Program-made: the position numbers and the translations under genes
Assembly: GCA_025463555.1 (NCBI GenBank)
Contig: JAODAS010000008.1
Span: 1-33,306, forward strand
Length of the DNA stretch: 33,306 bases
From: Schumannella sp.
GTDB taxonomy: Bacteria; Actinomycetota; Actinomycetes; Actinomycetales; Microbacteriaceae
Reading direction: 5' to 3'
Shown here: positions 28,060 through 33,306 of the stretch, piece by piece
Numbering within the stretch: position 1 is the stretch's first letter
Layout of the letters: every line of letters begins with the position of its first letter
The notes under the pieces: model-generated
The model's input: the letters and a program-made list of their open reading frames with translations, nothing else
Databases searched by the model: none
Told to the model about the DNA's origin: nothing

Positions 28060-29845
28060 AGCTGGCGCTGACCTTGGCCTTCCTCGATGCGGCCGGCTTG
28101 GTCGCCGGCTTCGCCGCCGCCGGCGCGGCGGCCTTCCGCGGGGTGGCCTTCTTCGCCTGGCCGACGACTCCCGCATCCGCGATGATCTTGCGCGGGTTGA
28201 AGTTGCTGCCGGGATCGGCCGAACTCAGCAGGCCGCCGAGCACGCGCACCCCCTCGGGGGAGATGTCCTGCTCCATCCACGGCGCGTGCTCGAGCCCCAC
28301 ACCGTGGTGGTGCGACAGCGACCCGCCGTTGTCGATGAACGCCTGCTGGATCGCGCTCTTGACGACGTCGTACTCGCCCAGCGGATCCTTGTCGCCCATG
28401 ACGAACGCGAACGTGAAGTACAGGCAGGCGCCCGTGTGGTACGAGTGCGACAGGTGGCTCATGATCCAGCCTTTGACGCCGATCGCGTCGTACGCGGCCT
28501 GCGCCGCCTTCACGACCTCGTCGTGCACCTGATTGACCTTCGACCACGGCATCGACGATTCGGAGACGTCGCCGGCGGCGCCCCGGTCGAGCAGGAAGTC
28601 ACGCAGGTACGGGGTGTCGAACTTCTTCTGGTCGTAGAGCACGCCCGGGCCGGTGCCGACGCCCATGCCGCCGTGGCTCTTGACGATCTTGTCGACCAGC
28701 TTCTTCTGCAGCTCGGCGTGCCTCTCGCCGCCCTCGTATCCGATGAACGACAGGCAGATGTCGTCGAGCTTCCAGCCTTTGCTCTTCATCAGGGTCGGCA
28801 GAACTGTTCCGGCGAGGAACTTCTGCATGCCCTTGCTCTCTTTGCTCGTCGCCAGCGAGAAGCCCGTCTCCCGGGCGTCGGAGACGCGGGTGATCGAGGG
28901 TGCGGCGTCCGATTCCGAGATCTCCTGCATCGCCGCGATGCCCGACTCCCAGGTCGGGAAGAAGTAGGCGTACACGTCGCGCTTCTCCGGCACCCGGTGC
29001 ACCTGCGCCGTGACCTCGGTGATGACGCCCAGCCGGCCTTCGCTGCCGACGATCATCTCGCGGACGCTCGGTCCGGTCGACGAGCTCGGGATGGGGCGGA
29101 TGACGAGTGTCGCGCCGGGCCGCACGACACGCAGGCCGCGAGCGATCTCCGCGATGTCGCCGTACTTGTCCGACTGCATGCCGGATGAGCGCGTGGCGAC
29201 CCAGCCGCCCAGCGTCGAGTGGGTGAACGAGTCGGGGAAGTGGCCGATGGTCCAGCCTTTGGCGTTCAGCTGCGCCTCGAGGTCGGGGCCCTGGGCGCCG
29301 GCCTGGATGCGGGCGAGCCCGGATTCCTCGTCGATGTCGAGCACCTGGTTCAGACGCCCCATGTCGAGCGACATGATCACGCGCTTCTCGTCGGAGCGAG
29401 GCTCCAGGCTTCCGGCGATGTTGCTGCCCCCGCCGAACGGGATGATGACCACGTCGGCCGCGACAGCGGCGTCCACGATCTTCTGGACCTCGGCCTCGTC
29501 GGCCGGGTAGACGACCGCGTCGGGGTAGCGCTCCACCTGGTTGGCGCGGATGCGCACCAGATCGCGCAGGCTCTTGCCGTACACGTGCACGACCCGCTCC
29601 ATCGCATCCGTCGTCACATGGCCTTCGCCGACGATCGTCGCGAACTTCGACAGCAGCGCGGGGGTGGCGAGCGTCTTCGGGATCGTCATCTTGTCGAAGG
29701 ACGGCTTCTCGACGGGCGCGGCCGTGTGCAGATCGAGCCCGACCGCGTACTCGACGAACGGCGCGAAGCCGGGCTTGTCCTCCCAGTGGAAACCGGTGCC
29801 CTCATTGCCCCAGCCCCACCACTTCATGTGCTTGACGTCGGTCAC
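28058..29845 (-). CDS. agpS: Alkyldihydroxyacetonephosphate synthase-like FAD enzyme
   Basis: A 595-residue flavoprotein of the VAO family. The PCMH FAD domain shows PDAVVYPADEAEVQKIV (about 95-111) and IPFGGGSNIAGSLEPRSDE (about 122-140). The C-terminal domain carries SHSYHTGACLYFTFAF, matching the substrate-binding Tyr region of eukaryotic AGPS, and SLSHHHGVGLEHAPWM (His512-514), the diagnostic His-rich loop of AGPS. AGPS replaces the acyl group of acyl-DHAP with a fatty alcohol, creating the ether bond. A GTG at 29845 with AAGGAG upstream sets the start, and it overlaps the PlsC gene by four bases. An unusual Ala/Lys/Pro-rich basic tail fills about 562-595. A D-lactate dehydrogenase-like role is the main alternative, but the HHHG loop argues for AGPS. 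Confidence 0.88.
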   Translation of the reverse strand: MTDVKHMKWWGWGNEGTGFHWEDKPGFAPFVEYAVGLDLHTAAPVEKPSFDKMTIPKTLATPALLSKFATIVGEGHVTTDAMERVVHVYGKSLRDLVRIRANQVERYPDAVVYPADEAEVQKIVDAAVAADVVIIPFGGGSNIAGSLEPRSDEKRVIMSLDMGRLNQVLDIDEESGLARIQAGAQGPDLEAQLNAKGWTIGHFPDSFTHSTLGGWVATRSSGMQSDKYGDIAEIARGLRVVRPGATLVIRPIPSSSTGPSVREMIVGSEGRLGVITEVTAQVHRVPEKRDVYAYFFPTWESGIAAMQEISESDAAPSITRVSDARETGFSLATSKESKGMQKFLAGTVLPTLMKSKGWKLDDICLSFIGYEGGERHAELQKKLVDKIVKSHGGMGVGTGPGVLYDQKKFDTPYLRDFLLDRGAAGDVSESSMPWSKVNQVHDEVVKAAQAAYDAIGVKGWIMSHLSHSYHTGACLYFTFAFVMGDKDPLGEYDVVKSAIQQAFIDNGGSLSHHHGVGLEHAPWMEQDISPEGVRVLGGLLSSADPGSNFNPRKIIADAGVVGQAKKATPRKAAAPAAAKPATKPAASRKAKVSAS

Positions 29846-30558
29846 TTGTTCTCCTTCTGGGCACGCCGGGGCTTGCCGGGCTTGGGGTCGAGGATACGGG
29901 CAGAGTGCTGGCCGTGCATGGCGACGACCTGGGCGCGCACCCGCGCCATGAACTCGGTGGGGTTCTCGTCCGTGTGCGCCCTCATCGGCGCCCCGAACAC
30001 GACGGCGACGGAACGCCCGGCCTTCGGCCACTTTGATCCGCGCGGATGCGACTCGTGCGCACCGATGATGGCGATCGGCACGATCGGTGCACCCGTGGAG
30101 GAGGACAGGGCGGCCGCGCCCGGCTTGAAATGCCCGGGGACGCCGTCCTTCGATCGCGTCCCCTCGGGGAACACCAGCACCGGGACGTCGTGCTCGAGCA
30201 GGGTCTTCGCACTCACATTGCGCGGGTTGCGGCCGCTGCGATCCACCGGGAACGCGTTGAAGAAGAGGGCGGTGAGCCCCCGCCGCCACCACACGTCGAA
30301 GAAGTAGTCGCCCGCGGCGCCCGCCGCGAGGTAGCGCGCCATCGGCCGGGGCAGCGCGCCCATGATGAGCGGCGCATCCAGATGACTCGAGTGATTGGCG
30401 ACGACCACGAACGGCCGCTTCACGCCTTTGAGCTTGTCGCGGTCGACGACGGTGACGTGCAGCATCCCCCAGACGACCGCCTTGAGCAGTCCGCGCTGGG
30501 CGACGAAACGAGCGTTCGCCTGTCCGCGGGACGTGAAGCGGTCACGCATTGCGGGCAT
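29842..30558 (-). CDS. PlsC-type lysophospholipid / glycerol-phosphate acyltransferase
   Basis: A 238-residue acyltransferase with the catalytic VANHSSHLD (His56-x4-Asp61), the FNAFPVDRSG block with its substrate-binding Arg, and FPEGTRSKDG (about 130-139). IVPIAIIGAHE follows. Such enzymes acylate lysophosphatidate or related glycerol phosphates at the membrane. The ATG at 30558 is preferred to that at 30564 because GGAAGGA sits six bases before it. It lies between the SDR and alkyl-DHAP synthase genes and is coupled to the latter. It could acylate the 1-alkyl-glycerol 3-phosphate produced there, or DHAP itself. Confidence 0.92.
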   Translation of the reverse strand: MPAMRDRFTSRGQANARFVAQRGLLKAVVWGMLHVTVVDRDKLKGVKRPFVVVANHSSHLDAPLIMGALPRPMARYLAAGAAGDYFFDVWWRRGLTALFFNAFPVDRSGRNPRNVSAKTLLEHDVPVLVFPEGTRSKDGVPGHFKPGAAALSSSTGAPIVPIAIIGAHESHPRGSKWPKAGRSVAVVFGAPMRAHTDENPTEFMARVRAQVVAMHGQHSARILDPKPGKPRRAQKENK

Positions 30559-30597
30559 CCGCATTCCTTCCCATCCGACCGGCGCACCGGATCGGGG

Positions 30598-31377
30598 TCA
30601 TTCCGAAGCGGCTTTGCTCCGACTCAGGCTAATCCTGCGCGAGATGGTCCGCACCGTGGACCTCGGCAGATGCCGGAGCAACCAGGACAGCGGTCGGTAC
30701 CGAACACTCGGCATGGAGACCACCTTCCCGCGATCCACATCGCGCAGGCACTCGCGCACCAGGTATTCGGAGTCGAGCCACAATGCGCCGGGAATGCTGC
30801 TGCCGCGGATCGAGGCGCGCTGATGGAACTCCGTGCGCACCCAGCCCGGCATCAGCGCCGTCACCGTCACACCCGAGCCCTTCAGCTCGTTGGCGAGGCT
30901 CTCGGTGTAAGTCTGCACCCACGCCTTCATCGCGGAGTAGCCACCCATGCTCAGCTGCGACGCGATGCTGCTCACGTTGACGATCACACCGTGACCGCGC
31001 TGCTTCATGCCAGGAGCCACCGCCGCAGACAGCACCCACACCGCGCGCACCATGACCGCGTACGCGTCGTCGTGCTCCGCGACGTCCGGGTTCACCAGCT
31101 TGGTCTTCAACCCGTAGCCGGCGTTGTTGATCAGGATGTCGACGGGCTTGGCAGTGTCGGCCAGACGGGCGGCGACCCGGTCGGTGTCCTTCGGGTTCGA
31201 CAGGTCGGCGGCCATCGTCTCGACCTCACGGCCGGGCGTTCGCAACTCGGCGGCCACGGCATCCAGCCTGGCCTGATCGCGTGCGACCAGGATCAGGTCG
31301 TGCCCGCGCGCAGCGAGCTGCCTCGCGAACTCCGCTCCGATGCCCGACGAGCCACCGGTCACCAGAGCGATACCCAT
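30598..31377 (-). CDS. Short-chain dehydrogenase/reductase (candidate acyl/alkyl-DHAP reductase)
   Basis: A 259-residue classical SDR. Cofactor loop TGGSSGIG (7-14), NNAG (84-87) and YSAMK (Tyr147, Lys151) are present, with VNVSSIAS giving the catalytic Ser. ARD after the second strand (VARDQ) suits NADPH. The Asn that usually precedes the VRA(V/F) stretch is Met109 here. The C-terminal 40 residues are basic and amphipathic and may touch the membrane. It is first in the operon with the acyltransferase and alkyl-DHAP synthase, so reduction of the 2-keto group of alkyl-DHAP is the favoured guess. The ATG is leaderless behind TATCGT. Confidence 0.85.
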   Translation of the reverse strand: MGIALVTGGSSGIGAEFARQLAARGHDLILVARDQARLDAVAAELRTPGREVETMAADLSNPKDTDRVAARLADTAKPVDILINNAGYGLKTKLVNPDVAEHDDAYAVMVRAVWVLSAAVAPGMKQRGHGVIVNVSSIASQLSMGGYSAMKAWVQTYTESLANELKGSGVTVTALMPGWVRTEFHQRASIRGSSIPGALWLDSEYLVRECLRDVDRGKVVSMPSVRYRPLSWLLRHLPRSTVRTISRRISLSRSKAASE

Positions 31378-31384
31378 AGTCCTT

Positions 31385-31390
31385 ACGATA
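31385..31390 (-). promoter_or_regulatory. -10 element of the SDR-PlsC-AGPS operon
   Basis: TATCGT on the minus strand ends seven bases before the ATG at 31377. AAGGA lies between, but too close to the ATG to act as a normal Shine-Dalgarno sequence. Confidence 0.5.
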
Positions 31391-31454
31391 CGGTGCTAGG
31401 GAGCACCGGCACGTTCCCCGGCAGCTCCGCTCCCTCTGAGAAGGGTCTGTCCAG

Positions 31455-32291
31455 ATGACTCCGCGCAGCGCAGAACCGCCATCACGCGCTGACGTGTCTC
31501 TGGAGTCGGGCAACTTCGACATCCGCGAATTCGCGCGCACCGCGCGGGGCAGTCACCGTGCGGAGTTGCAGCTCGACGCGATCAGCGCCTCCGGGCTCGG
31601 CGCCGACGCCATCCGCCTGCTGCGCCTGCTGCGCGACCTGGAACGCACGACGATGCAGCGCATGCGCAATCTGCTCGTCACAGCGACCCACAAGGACGCG
31701 CGCGTCACCGCATTCCTCACGACCTGGGCGTACGAGAAGTTCTGGATCGCCGACGCCCTCGACGCCGTGCTCGAAGCCACCGGCGACGACCTGCACTCGT
31801 CCGAGAACGCGGGCGGGCTGCGCCGCATCGTCAAGGAGCGCGCCGAACGCCGCGGACCGGTCTCGCGTGCCATCCGCGCCAACTTCGACGGCCCGCAGAT
31901 CGTCGCGGCCCACGTCACCACCGGGCTCGCCGACGAGTGGATCACGCAGGCGGCCTACCGCCGGCTGGGCGAGATGGCGGGCGGGCTCCGCTCTGTCGTC
32001 GATCTGATCATCGGCATCAAAGACCGTCACATCCGCTTCCTCGCGGAAGAGGCTCAGCGCCGCCTGGCCGCGTCCGACCGCGCCAGCAAGCTGACCCGCC
32101 GCGCCCTGAAGCAGGCCGTCTGGCCCATCGGGGCCGTCGAGCGCAGTGACGATGACCGCAGCTTCTTCGAACGGGTCGTCTTCGGGGCTTCCGCCGGGGC
32201 TGCCGAAGCCCGGCGCATCTCCGCCCTCCTCGCTGAGCTCCCCGGCCTCGCGTCCGTCGCGCCGACCGTATCTGCGAGACTTGTGCCGTGA
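31455..32291 (+). CDS. Helical protein of unknown function, coupled to fatty acyl-CoA reductase
   Basis: I do not recognise this 278-residue protein. From about 30 to 215 it is predicted to be almost all helical: LLRLLRDLERTTMQRMRNLLV, TAFLTTWAYEKFWIADALDAV, LADEWITQAAYRRLGEMAGG, VVDLIIGIKDRHIRFLAEEAQRRL. These recall the four-helix bundle of ferritin-like proteins, with acidic residues in each helix, but the classical ExxH pairs are missing. No signal or membrane helix is seen. GAAGGG nine bases before the ATG supports the start. The stop overlaps the GTG of the reductase gene (GTGA), so the two products are probably made together and may interact. Confidence 0.8.
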   Translation: MTPRSAEPPSRADVSLESGNFDIREFARTARGSHRAELQLDAISASGLGADAIRLLRLLRDLERTTMQRMRNLLVTATHKDARVTAFLTTWAYEKFWIADALDAVLEATGDDLHSSENAGGLRRIVKERAERRGPVSRAIRANFDGPQIVAAHVTTGLADEWITQAAYRRLGEMAGGLRSVVDLIIGIKDRHIRFLAEEAQRRLAASDRASKLTRRALKQAVWPIGAVERSDDDRSFFERVVFGASAGAAEARRISALLAELPGLASVAPTVSARLVP

Positions 32292-33306
32292 CCCCCAAGC
32301 GAGCCTCGACCGATCTCGGTCGCTCGCACGTCTTTCTCACCGGAGCAACTGGTTTCGTCGGGCAGGCCGTGCTGGAGCGTCTGCTCTCCGACCATCCCGA
32401 GACCACGATCTCGATCCTCGTGCGCCCCAAGTCGGGGGCCGACACTGCAGGTCGCGTGACCGCCCTGCTGAAGAAGCCCGCCTTCGACGCCTGGCGTGAG
32501 CGCGTCGGCGCAGCAGCGGTCGAAAAGGCTGCCACCGAGCGCATCCGCGTCGTCGAGGGCGAGATGGGCGCGATCCCGCAGCTTTCCAAGGACCTCGACG
32601 TGGTGATCCACAGCGCGTCGGTCGTCTCGTTCGACCCGCCGATCGACGAGGCATTCGACACCAACGTCAACGGCGCGATGCAGCTGTACACGAACCTGCT
32701 CGCCGCCAAGGGCGACCCTCGCGTCGTGCACGTCTCGACCTGCTACGTCGGCGGGCTGCGCAAGGGCGTCGCGCCCGAGGCGAAGCTGACGCATCAGGTC
32801 GACTGGCGGGCCGAGTACGCGGCGGCCAAGAGCGCGCGCGACCGCGTCGAGCAGCTGTCCCGCGAAGCCGACCAGTTGCGGGTGTTCATGGATGCCGCGC
32901 GGGCCAAGCACGAGAAGGAGGGCCCGCAGGCGGTCGCCACGGCGAGCGAGAAGGCCCGCGTCGCCTGGGTGAGGTCAGAGCTCGTCGACATCGGCCGCAC
33001 GCGCGCCCAGTCGCTCGGCTGGACCGACGTCTATACGCTGACCAAGGCGTTCGCGGAGCGCGCCGCCGAAGAGCTGTGGGGCGAGAACGGCCACCGCCTC
33101 TCCGTGGTCCGCCCGGCCATCATCGAGAGCGCGCTGCGGCATCCGTTCCCCGGCTGGATCGACGGCTTCAAGGTCGCCGATCCGCTGATCATGGCGTACG
33201 GCCGCGGGCTGCTTCCCGAGTTCCCCGGTCTGCCCGACTCGATCCTCGACGTGATCCCCGTCGACTACGTCGTCAACGCGATTCTCGCCGCTGCCGCGAA
33301 CCCGGC
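32288..33306 (+). CDS. Fatty acyl-CoA reductase (SDR, NAD_binding_4 type), partial
   Basis: The first 339 codons of a reductase that runs past the right edge. The NADPH loop VFLTGATGFVGQAVLERLL (about 15-33), ISILVRPKSG, VVIHSASVVSFDPPIDEAFDTNVNGAMQLY and VVHVSTCYVGG match the FAR (male-sterility/NAD_binding_4) family, which makes fatty aldehydes or alcohols from acyl-CoA. The catalytic YTLTK is at Tyr249/Lys253. A helical, charged insertion of about 70 residues (about 180-245) precedes it, as in the mycobacterial-type reductases. GTG at 32288 overlaps the upstream stop. With the nearby alkyl-DHAP synthase it could supply the fatty alcohol for ether bond formation. Confidence 0.88.
   Translation, partial: MTPKRASTDLGRSHVFLTGATGFVGQAVLERLLSDHPETTISILVRPKSGADTAGRVTALLKKPAFDAWRERVGAAAVEKAATERIRVVEGEMGAIPQLSKDLDVVIHSASVVSFDPPIDEAFDTNVNGAMQLYTNLLAAKGDPRVVHVSTCYVGGLRKGVAPEAKLTHQVDWRAEYAAAKSARDRVEQLSREADQLRVFMDAARAKHEKEGPQAVATASEKARVAWVRSELVDIGRTRAQSLGWTDVYTLTKAFAERAAEELWGENGHRLSVVRPAIIESALRHPFPGWIDGFKVADPLIMAYGRGLLPEFPGLPDSILDVIPVDYVVNAILAAAANP

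Noticed and set aside
29846-30292. Upstream extension of the alkyl-DHAP synthase frame
   Set aside because: It lies opposite frame to the PlsC acyltransferase gene on the same strand; the GTG at 29845 has a good Shine-Dalgarno sequence.
1-33306. tRNA or rRNA genes, prophage or IS element
   Set aside because: No cloverleaf-like sequence, no rRNA motifs, no transposase, integrase or phage structural gene was seen on either strand.

Overview
The window is high-GC DNA with actinobacterial features: GTG, ATG and occasional TTG starts, tightly packed overlapping operons, and many leaderless genes with a TAnnnT -10 element 6-8 nt before the start codon. Gene content and the repeat type suggest Microbacterium or a close relative in the Microbacteriaceae; this is inference from the sequence, not a database hit. 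I see no phage, plasmid, IS element or CRISPR. It reads as core chromosome, with one metabolically interesting cluster at the right end.

Layout. (1) 1-7312: the start of a PPK2 polyphosphate kinase, then menaquinone genes menD, menA, menE and menB on the minus strand and menC on the plus strand, with three small membrane proteins among them. (2) 7352-11956: a System II cytochrome c maturation operon (histidine phosphatase, TlpA/ResA-like thioredoxin lipoprotein, CcdA, ResB, CcsB). Menaquinone and cytochrome c together serve the respiratory chain. (3) 11998-19120: archaeal-type aspartyl-tRNA synthetase, FMN reductase, glutaredoxin-like protein, SerB-type HAD phosphatase, the 32-residue ribosomal protein bS22, a BldC-like HTH protein, an ArsR-type regulator, a TrkH/TrkA potassium uptake pair and proC. 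Many of these genes, together with the men and ccs genes, also cluster in one segment of the M. tuberculosis chromosome as I recall it (roughly Rv0500-Rv0555), so this is probably an old actinobacterial block. (4) 19145-23532: CDF metal transporter, LCP-family cell wall protein, tadA, upp, a leaderless Cys-rich mini-ORF and an orphan winged-helix protein. (5) 23729-26124: an operator-controlled three-gene cassette (membrane protein, XRE regulator, MDR oxidoreductase), a putative small RNA between a two-tier palindrome and a strong stem-loop, and a MarR regulator. (6) 26138-27936: pseudouridine catabolism (psuG plus a PfkB kinase). (7) 28058-33306: a divergent cluster with an alkyl-DHAP synthase bearing the diagnostic HHHG motif, a PlsC acyltransferase, an SDR, an unknown helical protein and a fatty acyl-CoA reductase that runs off the window.

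The most interesting system is region 7. Fatty acyl-CoA reductase, alkyl-DHAP synthase, a short-chain reductase and a glycerolipid acyltransferase are the parts needed to make alkyl-ether glycerolipids by the route known from peroxisomes. To my knowledge such a pathway is not an established trait of these bacteria. Other points of note are bidirectional leaderless promoters sharing one symmetric -10 element, palindromic repeats that enter coding sequence (an apparent in-frame insertion in menE, and repeats that supply the stop codons of menC and the FMN reductase gene), and short leaderless upstream ORFs.
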